In this document: positions 57,594 through 64,000 of the stretch, one piece after another | How the letters are laid out: each line of letters begins with the position of its first letter | Numbering within the stretch: the first letter of the stretch is position 1 | From: Streptomyces sp. NBC_01591 | GTDB lineage: Bacteria; Actinomycetota; Actinomycetes; Streptomycetales; Streptomycetaceae | Assembly (NCBI RefSeq): GCF_035918155.1 | Contig: NZ_CP109327.1 | Span: 7,068,001 to 7,132,000 of the forward strand | Length of the DNA stretch: 64,000 bases | Reading direction: 5' to 3' | Notes under the pieces: model-generated | Database searches by the model: none | The model's input: only the letters and a program-made list of their open reading frames with translations | What the model was told of the DNA's origin: nothing | Program-made: the position numbers and the translations under genes

Positions 57594-58541
57594 ATGCCCA
57601 CGATTCTCGGCCAGAACCAGTACGGCAAAGCAGAGAACCGCGTCGTCAAGATCACGAGGGACGGCGACACCCACCACATCAAGGACCTGAACGTCTCCGT
57701 CGCCCTCTCCGGCGACCTGGACGACGTCCACTACAACGGCTCGAACGCCCACTGCCTGCCGACGGACACCACGAAGAACACCTGCTTCGCGTTCGCCAGG
57801 GAATACGGCATCGAGTCGGCCGAGCAGTACGGCATCCACCTCGCCCGGCACTTCGTGGACAGCCAGCCGGCGATCCACCGCGCGCGCATCCGCATCGAGG
57901 AGTACGCCTGGGAACGCATCGCCGGCTCCGACGGCAACTCCAAGTTCATCGGTGCCGACGAGGTCAAGCACTCCTTCGTCCGCAAGGGCCAGGAGACCCG
58001 CCTCGCGCAGATCACGTACTCCGCCGGAGGTGACGGGGGGGCGAAGTTCGAAGTCCTGTCCGGGCTCAAGGACCTGACCGTGATGAACTCCACGAACTCC
58101 GAGTTCTGGGGCTTCGTCAAGGACAAGTACACGACGCTCCAGGAGGACTACGACCGCATCCTCGCCACGTCCCTGTCGACGTGGTGGCGGCACAACTGGA
58201 CCTGTGACGAGCAGCGCATGCCGCAGTGGGAGAAGTCCTACGAACAGTCCAGGAAGCACATCCTGCACGCGTTCGTGGAGACGTACTCGCTCTCGCTCCA
58301 GCAGACGCTGTACCAGATGGGTTCGCGGGTCATCAACAACCGCAGCGAGATCGACGAGATCCGCTTCTCCGCCCCCAACAAGCACCACTTCCGGCAGGAC
58401 CTCTCCGCCTTCGGCCTGGAGAACGAAGCCAAGGACGGCGCCGTGTACTACGCCGCCGACCGCCCTTACGGCCTGATCGAGGCCACCATCCTGCGCGACG
58501 GCTGCGAGCCGCACATCCCGGTCGACATGACCAACCTCTGA
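57594..58541 (+). CDS. Urate oxidase (uricase), cofactor-free
   Basis: 315 residues from ATG 57594. GQNQYGKAENRVVKITR, PTDTTKNTCFAFAREYG (T-N catalytic region), FVKDKYTTL and NRSEIDEIRFSAPNKHHF are uricase signatures. Oxidises urate to 5-hydroxyisourate with O2, releasing peroxide. Third in the operon, five bases after UraH. Confidence 0.95.
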   Translation: MPTILGQNQYGKAENRVVKITRDGDTHHIKDLNVSVALSGDLDDVHYNGSNAHCLPTDTTKNTCFAFAREYGIESAEQYGIHLARHFVDSQPAIHRARIRIEEYAWERIAGSDGNSKFIGADEVKHSFVRKGQETRLAQITYSAGGDGGAKFEVLSGLKDLTVMNSTNSEFWGFVKDKYTTLQEDYDRILATSLSTWWRHNWTCDEQRMPQWEKSYEQSRKHILHAFVETYSLSLQQTLYQMGSRVINNRSEIDEIRFSAPNKHHFRQDLSAFGLENEAKDGAVYYAADRPYGLIEATILRDGCEPHIPVDMTNL

Positions 58542-58608
58542 CGCGGGGCGCGCGTCCCCGCCGCCCGCAGTCGGCGGGGACGCGCCACACCGGAGGGAAC
58601 AACCAGCC

Positions 58609-59493
58609 ATGGCAACGCCTGCAAAAGGGCCGGCAGAAGGCCCGTGTTCCACGCCACCGGAAGGACCCGAGGTCCACCCGGTCGACCAGAAGCTCCACCC
58701 CTCGCGGCTCGCCCCCGCGGCGCTCCAGCACATCGCCGCCATGTACGCGGGTGTGGTCACGCCCCCGCTCATCATCGGCCAGGCCGTCCGCCTCGACACC
58801 GCGGGCCAGACCCGGCTCATCGCCGCGAGTCTGCTCATCGCCGGTGTGGCCACCCTCCTGCAGACCCTCGGGGTCAAGGGCTTCGTCGGCAACCGGCTGC
58901 CCTTCGTCAACGCCGCCTCCTCGGCCGGTATCGCGCCGATGCTCGCCATCAGCGAGATCTGCGAGCGCGAGACCGACGGCAGGACCATCACCCGGGGCCT
59001 GCGCACCGACGGCATCGCCACCCTCATCGGTCCCGTCTTCGGCGGCTTCCCCACCTCCGCCTTCGCCCAGAACGTCGGCGTCGTCTCGCTGACCAAGGTC
59101 CGCAGCCGCTACGTCGTCGCCGCCGCGGGCGGCGCACTCCTGGTCCTCGGCGTCTTCCCGGTGCTCGGCGCGGTGGTCTCCACGGTGCCGATGCCGGTCC
59201 TCGGCGGCGCGGGCATCGTCCTCTTCGGCTCCATCGCGGTCAGCGGCATTCGTACGCTCTCGGAGGCCGGCCTCGACGACAGCTCCAACATCATCCTGGT
59301 CGGCGTCTCGCTCGGCGCGGGCATCATCCCGCTCGCCGCGCCCGCCTTCTACGCCGACTTCCCGGCCTGGGCGCAGACCGTGCTCGGCTCCGGCATCAGC
59401 GCGGGCGCCCTGGTCGCCGTGTCGCTGAACCTTTTCTTCCACCATCTCGGCACCCGTGGCGGCGCGCCCGCCCCGGCACTCAAATCCTCCTAG
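58609..59493 (+). CDS. NCS2-family purine permease lacking its central helices
   Basis: 294 residues against 484 for the full-length homologue at 61177. The N-terminal part (LQHIAAMYAGVVTPPLI, TLLQTLGVKGFVGNRLPFVNAASSAGIAPMLAI) jumps straight to ETDGRTITRGLRTDGIATLIGPVFGGFPTSAFAQNVG, skipping roughly 170 residues, including the TEST motif of the transport core. The reading frame is intact with normal codon use. Follows uricase after a hairpin (58546-58586). May be inactive, or a partner or decoy subunit. Confidence 0.75.
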   Translation: MATPAKGPAEGPCSTPPEGPEVHPVDQKLHPSRLAPAALQHIAAMYAGVVTPPLIIGQAVRLDTAGQTRLIAASLLIAGVATLLQTLGVKGFVGNRLPFVNAASSAGIAPMLAISEICERETDGRTITRGLRTDGIATLIGPVFGGFPTSAFAQNVGVVSLTKVRSRYVVAAAGGALLVLGVFPVLGAVVSTVPMPVLGGAGIVLFGSIAVSGIRTLSEAGLDDSSNIILVGVSLGAGIIPLAAPAFYADFPAWAQTVLGSGISAGALVAVSLNLFFHHLGTRGGAPAPALKSS

Positions 59494-59538
59494 GGTCCTG
59501 CCGTGCCCGCATCGCCACTCACTCCGGAAGGAAGCGCC

Positions 59539-60930
59539 ATGGCACCTTCGGCAGACCCCGTATCCCGCATCGTCATCGAGAACGTGGCCATCGCCACGGT
59601 CGACGCCCACGACACCGAGTACGCCTCGGGCCACGTCGTCGTCGCAGGCAACAAGATCGAGTCCATCGGCGCCGGCCGGGCCCCCCAGGGCCTGGAGAAC
59701 GTCGTACGCCGCATCGACGGCACCGGGCACCTGGTCACCCCCGGCCTGATCAACACGCACCACCACTTCTACCAGTGGATCACCCGGGGCCTCGCCACCG
59801 ACCACAACCTGTTCGACTGGCTGGTCGCCCTCTACCCGACGTGGGCGCGCATCGACGAGCCGATGGTCCGCGCCGCCGCCCAGGGCTCGCTCGCCATGAT
59901 GGCCCGCGGCGGCGTCACCACCGCCATGGACCACCACTACGTGTACCCGCAGAGGGCCGGCGATCTGTCCGGCGCCATCATCGGGGCCGCCCGTGACATG
60001 GGCGTACGGTTCACCCTCGCCCGCGGGTCCATGGACCGCAGCGTCAAGGACGGCGGACTGCCGCCGGACTTCGCCGTGGAGACCCTCGACGGTGCGCTCG
60101 CCGGCACCGAGGCGACCATCGACGCACACCACGACGTGTCGTTCGACGCGATGACCCAGGTCGCGGCCGCCCCCTGCTCCCCGTTCTCCATCTCCACCGA
60201 ACTGCTGCGACAGGGCGCCGAGTTGGCCCGTCGCAAGGGAGTGCGCATGCACACCCACGGCTCGGAGACCGTGGAGGAGGAGAAGTTCTGCCACGAGCTG
60301 TTCGGGATGGGACCGACCGACTACTTCGAGTCCACCGGCTGGCTCGGCGACGACGTGTGGATGGCGCACTGCGTCCACATGAACGACTCCGACATCGCCG
60401 CGTTCGCCCGCACCGGAACCGGTGTCGCGCACTGCCCCTCGTCCAACGCCCGGCTCGCCGCGGGCATCGCCCGGGTCCCCGACATGCTCGCGGCCGGCGT
60501 CCCGGTCGGCCTCGGCGTCGACGGCACCGCCTCCAACGAGTCCGGCGAACTCCACACCGAACTGCGCAACGCCCTGCTCATCAACCGCCTCGGCGCCCAC
60601 CGCGAGAAGGCCCTGAACGCGCGTCAGGCCCTGCGCCTGGGAACGTACGGTGGCGCCCAGGTGCTCGGCCGCTCCGACCAGATCGGCTCCCTGGAGCCCG
60701 GCAAGCTCGCCGACCTGGTGCTCTGGAAGCTCGACACCCTCGCCCACGCCTCCATCGCCGACCCGGTGATCGCACTCGTCTTCGGTGCGGCGGCCCCCGT
60801 CACCCTCTCCCTCGTCAACGGCAAGCCGGTCGTCGAGGACAACCACCTCATCACCGCGGACGAGGACGCCATCGCCCGCGCCACCCGCGACGAGGCCCGC
60901 CGCCTCGCACAGATCGCCGCCGGAGCCTGA
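59539..60930 (+). CDS. 8-oxoguanine deaminase
   Basis: 463 residues from ATG 59539, GGAAGGAAG upstream. Amidohydrolase: NTHHHFYQW metal His pair, HTHGSET, WMAHCVHMNDSDI, GLGVDGTASNESG. The VTTAMDHHYVYP and SMDRSVKDGGLPPD stretches fit 8-oxoguanine deaminases, which yield urate and ammonia and so feed uricase. Confidence 0.88.
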   Translation: MAPSADPVSRIVIENVAIATVDAHDTEYASGHVVVAGNKIESIGAGRAPQGLENVVRRIDGTGHLVTPGLINTHHHFYQWITRGLATDHNLFDWLVALYPTWARIDEPMVRAAAQGSLAMMARGGVTTAMDHHYVYPQRAGDLSGAIIGAARDMGVRFTLARGSMDRSVKDGGLPPDFAVETLDGALAGTEATIDAHHDVSFDAMTQVAAAPCSPFSISTELLRQGAELARRKGVRMHTHGSETVEEEKFCHELFGMGPTDYFESTGWLGDDVWMAHCVHMNDSDIAAFARTGTGVAHCPSSNARLAAGIARVPDMLAAGVPVGLGVDGTASNESGELHTELRNALLINRLGAHREKALNARQALRLGTYGGAQVLGRSDQIGSLEPGKLADLVLWKLDTLAHASIADPVIALVFGAAAPVTLSLVNGKPVVEDNHLITADEDAIARATRDEARRLAQIAAGA

Positions 60931-60953
60931 CGCTCCGCGGCACCCCCCGATAC

Positions 60954-60987
60954 CGGCCGGCCGAGGGGGACGGCCCTCGGCCGGCCG
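60954..60987 (+). terminator. Terminator after 8-oxoguanine deaminase
   Basis: Perfect 14-bp stem CGGCCGGCCGAGGG (60954-60967) / CCCTCGGCCGGCCG (60974-60987), six-base loop. A second 13-bp stem follows at 61018-61057. Either stops transcription or acts in the leader of the permease gene. Confidence 0.65.
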
Positions 60988-61176
60988 CCGTGGACCCGAG
61001 CGGTGTCCACGGCAACCGGTGCCGGGGGCGTGTACGCACGTACGCGCCCCCGGCACCGCTGAACAAAGCTGCCCGCACCAGCTGCAAGCCCTGCCCCACC
61101 TGCACCAACGCACCACTTGCACCACCTCCCTGACACCCACGTCGCCGCAGACGTGTATCCGACCGGAGGAACCGCC

Positions 61177-62631
61177 GTGGCAGCTACGCCCAGGTTTCGC
61201 AACGACGCAGACGCAGCACCCGATGGAGCCCCACATCGGGGCGACGCCCCCGAATCGTCCTCGCCGGACCGGAAACACCCGGTCGACGAGACGCTCCCCC
61301 CACTGAAGATGTTCACCAGCGGCCTCCAGCACGTGGCCGCGATGTACGCGGGCGTGGTGGCCCCGCCGATGATCGTGGCGCCCGCCGTGGGCCTCACCGC
61401 CAAGGAGACCGCCTTCCTGATGGGGGCGAGCCTGTTCACCGCGGGCATAGCCACCCTGCTCCAGACCCTCGGCTTCTGGCGGATCGGCGCCCGGCTGCCG
61501 TTCGTCAACGGCGTCTCGTTCGCCGGGGTCACCCCGATGGTGGCCATCGGCAAGGACCGCGGACACGACGGCATCGCCGTCATCTTCGGCGCGATCATCG
61601 TCGCCAGCCTGCTCGGCTTCCTGCTCGCCCCGTACTTCTGCAAACTGGTCCGCTTCTTCCCGCCCGTGGTCACCGGCACCGTGATCACTCTGATCGGTGT
61701 CTCGCTGCTGCCGGTCGCCTTCAACTGGTCCCAGGGCGGCAACGCCACGGCGGCGGACTACGGTTCCACTACCAACATCACCATGGCCGCGGTCACCCTG
61801 GTGATCGTGCTGGCCCTGCGCAAACTGCTGCGCGGCTTCCTCCAGCAGATCGCCATCCTGCTCGGACTGATCGTCGGCACCCTGATCGCGATACCCGTCG
61901 GCATCACCGACTTCGGCGCCATCAAGGACGCCGACCTGGTCGGCTTCCCCACGCCGTTCCACTTCGGGGCGCCGCAGTTCGAGATCGCCGCGATCGTCTC
62001 GATGAGCATCGTGATGCTGGTCTGCATGACCGAGTCCACCGCGGACATGCTCGCGCTCGGCAGGATCGTCGGCCGGCCGGCGGACGAGCGGACCATCGAG
62101 GGCGGCCTGCGCGCCGACACCCTGGGCAGTGCCATCAGCCCGCTCTTCAACGGCTTCATGTGCAGTGCCTTCGCCCAGAACATCGGTCTCGTCGCGATGA
62201 CGAAGGTCCGCAGCCGCTTCGTGGTGGCCGCCGGTGGCGGCATCCTGATCGTGCTCGGGCTGGTCCCCGTCGCGGCGTCCGTCATCGCGCTCGTCCCGCT
62301 GCCGGTCCTCGGCGGCGCGGGCATCGTGCTCTTCGGTTCGGTCGCCGCGAGCGGCATCCAGACCCTGGCGGCCGCCGCACTGGAGAAGGGCGAGAACGCG
62401 CTGATCGTGGCCGCGGCCGTGGGCATCGGCCTGATCCCGATCGCCGCGCCGGAGTTCTACCACGCGTTCCCGGAGGATCTGCTCGTGGTGCTCGACTCCG
62501 GGATCTCGACCGGCTGCGTGGTGGCGATCGTGCTCAACCTGGCCTTCAACCACCTCGGCAGGAAGCCGGATCCGGAACCGTCGGAGCGGGAGCAGAGCCC
62601 GGCGGCCGCGGACCCGGTGGCCGCGCACTGA
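61177..62631 (+). CDS. NCS2-family xanthine/urate permease
   Basis: 484 residues from GTG 61177 (GGAGG upstream preferred over ATG 61117). Complete set of helices: HVAAMYAGVVAPPMIV, RLPFVNGVSFAGVTPMVAIG, FFPPVVTGTVITLIGVSLLPV, CMTESTADMLALG and FAQNIGLVAMTKVRSRFV. Takes up xanthine, urate or related purines with a cation. Its neighbours make urate the best guess. Confidence 0.9.
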   Translation: MAATPRFRNDADAAPDGAPHRGDAPESSSPDRKHPVDETLPPLKMFTSGLQHVAAMYAGVVAPPMIVAPAVGLTAKETAFLMGASLFTAGIATLLQTLGFWRIGARLPFVNGVSFAGVTPMVAIGKDRGHDGIAVIFGAIIVASLLGFLLAPYFCKLVRFFPPVVTGTVITLIGVSLLPVAFNWSQGGNATAADYGSTTNITMAAVTLVIVLALRKLLRGFLQQIAILLGLIVGTLIAIPVGITDFGAIKDADLVGFPTPFHFGAPQFEIAAIVSMSIVMLVCMTESTADMLALGRIVGRPADERTIEGGLRADTLGSAISPLFNGFMCSAFAQNIGLVAMTKVRSRFVVAAGGGILIVLGLVPVAASVIALVPLPVLGGAGIVLFGSVAASGIQTLAAAALEKGENALIVAAAVGIGLIPIAAPEFYHAFPEDLLVVLDSGISTGCVVAIVLNLAFNHLGRKPDPEPSEREQSPAAADPVAAH

Positions 62632-62671
62632 TCCGATCCGGCCCGGCGCGACACAAGGCCGGGACGGAGCT

Positions 62672-62715
62672 GTGGCGCGTACGGCGACCCTCGCGGGTGC
62701 TGCCGTACGCGCCAC
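62672..62715. terminator. Bidirectional hairpin between convergent genes
   Basis: Perfect 14-bp stem GTGGCGCGTACGGC (62672-62685) / GCCGTACGCGCCAC (62702-62715), 16-base loop, between the permease and the leftward chitosanase. Confidence 0.7.
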
Positions 62716-62734
62716 GGCCGTGTCGTCCGGTGTG

Positions 62735-63613
62735 TCAGCCGATGTGGTAGCTGTCGCCGTACACCTTCCAGTCGAGCGGCGGGTCCAGGTTCAGATTGCC
62801 CTTCTTCAGGAAGACCCGCTGGGCGGTGTCCACGCGGCTGGTGTCCTCGTGGGCCTCCTCCTGCTTCATCGCCCAGACGCGGGCGTCGAGGAAGGCGTTG
62901 AGGTACGTGACCTCGTTGCCGCCCTGGGACGGCGGCTTCGCCTTCGAGAGGGCCCGCTTGCGGATAGAGCTGAAGCTGGTGCTGTCGCCGCCGTCGCCGT
63001 GCATGACGATGGCGTCGTAGTACGCGAACTGGCCCAGCGTGCCGATGCCGTCGGCCTTGCCCTGCTTGACGGCCGGGTTGAAGTACACCCGGTCCCGCTC
63101 GTCGTTCTGCGCCTGCTTGAACGCCGAGTCGGAGGCCGCCTTCACCCAGTCCTTGGTGAAGTTCGGGTCGAGACCGCTGTGCGAGGGGGTGCCGTTGACC
63201 TTCCGCAGTGCGGGAAGGTACTTCGCGAGGACGTTGTCGGGCTTGCGCTCGGTGTACAGCTCGACGAGGTCGAGCATGTCGCCCGTGCCGGAACAGAAGC
63301 CGATGATGCCCGCGGTGTAGCCGCGGTCGTCGTCGATGTCCTCGATGTACTTGTACTGGGACTTCCAGTTGAGGGAGGAATTCTCGGCGCTGGAGACCAG
63401 TTGCATGGCGATCTCCTTCTTCGCCGGGTCGTCCAGCCCCGTCGCGGCGGCGGCCTCGTGAGCCGCTGCCGTCGGCTGATGGGCCGCCTGGTCTGAGGGG
63501 CCACCGGCGTAGGCGGCGACGGGAATCGCCGTGAGGGCCAGTCCGACCGCGATGACCGTGATGCGCACGGGGCGGGTGTTGCGACGTGCGGCGCGCTTAT
63601 GGGGAGCGTGCAC
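62735..63613 (-). CDS. Secreted GH46 chitosanase
   Basis: 292 residues from GTG 63613 (GGAGG upstream). Signal peptide with basic start (HKRAARRNTRPVRI) and hydrophobic core ending AAYAG. Mature enzyme: SSAENSSLNWKSQYKYIEDIDDDRGYTAGIIGFCSGTGDM holds the catalytic Glu and Asp of GH46. Hydrolyses chitosan outside the cell. Confidence 0.95.
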   Translation of the reverse strand: MHAPHKRAARRNTRPVRITVIAVGLALTAIPVAAYAGGPSDQAAHQPTAAAHEAAAATGLDDPAKKEIAMQLVSSAENSSLNWKSQYKYIEDIDDDRGYTAGIIGFCSGTGDMLDLVELYTERKPDNVLAKYLPALRKVNGTPSHSGLDPNFTKDWVKAASDSAFKQAQNDERDRVYFNPAVKQGKADGIGTLGQFAYYDAIVMHGDGGDSTSFSSIRKRALSKAKPPSQGGNEVTYLNAFLDARVWAMKQEEAHEDTSRVDTAQRVFLKKGNLNLDPPLDWKVYGDSYHIG

Positions 63614-63651
63614 CAGTCCTCCAAAGGGAGTTCTTCGTTGCGACGGTCTGT

Positions 63652-63666
63652 TAGGAAGCTTTCCTA
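63652..63666. promoter_or_regulatory. Palindromic operator before the chitosanase gene
   Basis: TAGGAA-gct-TTCCTA (15 bp), 39 bases upstream of the GTG. It resembles the palindrome reported for the ROK-family chitosanase repressor CsnR in Streptomyces; recalled, not checked. Confidence 0.6.
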
Positions 63667-63734
63667 TCAGAGTGGAGAGTGGTCGTACACCCCTCCGGCG
63701 CCGGGGAGTTGAGAAGTTCCCTCGAAACGCGGGA

Positions 63735-63769
63735 GGCCCCGCACCGCGCGGAACGCGCGATGCGGGGCC
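63735..63769 (-). terminator. Terminator after SH3-domain gene
   Basis: GGCCCCGCA (63735-63743) / TGCGGGGCC (63761-63769) with an inner CGCGCG / CGCGCG pairing. Fifty bases past the stop of the leftward SH3 gene. Confidence 0.65.
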
Positions 63770-63819
63770 GAGGTGGGTGGCGAGGTGGCCGGCGCGGCAC
63801 CAGCCAGGGCGCTGCGGCC

Positions 63820-64000
63820 TCAGCAGTCGAGGTAGGCCACGTGGATCCAGACGCCCGTCGGGCCGCCCCACAGGTCGCCCATGACCCAGTCGCCCTGCTG
63901 GCCGCGGGCGTCGAGCTTCTGGCCCCGGTTCACCTGGCCCAGGACCGGGTACTCGCTGCCCGGCCCGCCGCGGAAGTTCACCCCGTTGTCGTTGACGGTG
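63820..64000 (-). CDS. Bacterial SH3-domain protein, C-terminal end
   Basis: The last 59 residues before TGA, running off the window. VNFRGGPGSEYPVLGQVNRGQKLDARGQQGDWVMGDLWGG...GVWIHVAYLDC is an SH3b/SH3_3 fold, usually a wall-binding module of secreted proteins. The rest is outside the window. Confidence 0.75.
   Translation of the reverse strand, partial: TVNDNGVNFRGGPGSEYPVLGQVNRGQKLDARGQQGDWVMGDLWGGPTGVWIHVAYLDC

Noticed and set aside
58333..62715. 1,460-codon leftward open frame across the urate genes
   Set aside because: Antisense shadow of four well-recognised enzymes and transporters, with very biased composition.

Overview
High G+C content, GGAGG-type ribosome binding sites, frequent GTG starts, XRE-TPR regulators, a GH46 chitosanase and a complete urate-degradation cluster all point to a Streptomyces (or closely related actinomycete) chromosome. 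Most of the window is a mobile phage-like element. The right end is ordinary chromosomal metabolism.

Layout. (1) 0-2.7 kb: the 5' part of a TnpB-like gene, then a regulator/small-gene module (XRE-TPR regulator at 1100-2341 divergent from three small genes, one of them frameshifted) and a pterin-carbinolamine-dehydratase-like gene. (2) 3.0-12.5 kb: a plasmid/ICE-like early region. A winged-helix Rep-like protein and three small genes read leftward. A compact operon of at least 15 small proteins, with Spd-like membrane proteins, reads rightward. The two arms diverge from a 38-bp operator of two 18-bp inverted arms. Two copies of a promoter-plus-hairpin element flank a DUF6221-type gene. (3) 12.6-15.8 kb: an orphan beta-class DNA methyltransferase and a membrane-anchored NACHT ATPase, a likely defence pair. 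(4) 16.0-52.2 kb: a nearly complete siphovirus-type late region: small and large terminase, a cargo interval (repeat-bearing secreted protein, broken gene), portal, a 1,144-residue head polyprotein, major capsid, a 1,660-residue cysteine-rich repeat protein, a GT4 glycosyltransferase, major tail protein, a second (Stealth-like) glycosyltransferase, connectors, tail chaperones with a probable -1 frameshift, tape measure, tail tip proteins, HNH endonuclease, fibres, amidase endolysin, holin and XhlA-like protein, closed by a terminator. (5) 52.2-55.9 kb: HAD hydrolase and a second copy of the XRE-TPR regulator/small-gene module, plus one intact and one decayed XRE gene. (6) 55.9-56.6 kb: non-coding, hairpin-rich. 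(7) 56.6-64 kb: urate catabolism (OHCU decarboxylase, HIU hydrolase, uricase), a purine permease lacking its middle, 8-oxoguanine deaminase, a full NCS2 permease, then leftward chitosanase and an SH3-domain protein.

How it works together. The early operon probably handles maintenance or transfer. The late genes build a tailed virion. No integrase, excisionase or att site is visible, so the element is either a plasmid-phage mosaic, incomplete, or extends beyond the left edge. The most striking signal is a six-copy promoter/leader element (core GCTGGTTTTGGGCCGGG) placed 44-47 bases before the start codons of the capsid, major tail, tail chaperone, tape-measure and fibre genes, and 27 bases before the glycine-rich tail tip gene. 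It looks like a coordinated late-expression signal. In the chromosomal part, 8-oxoguanine deaminase feeds urate into uricase, HIU hydrolase and OHCU decarboxylase to give S-allantoin.

All product calls come from reading the sequence and recognising families. No database search was run.
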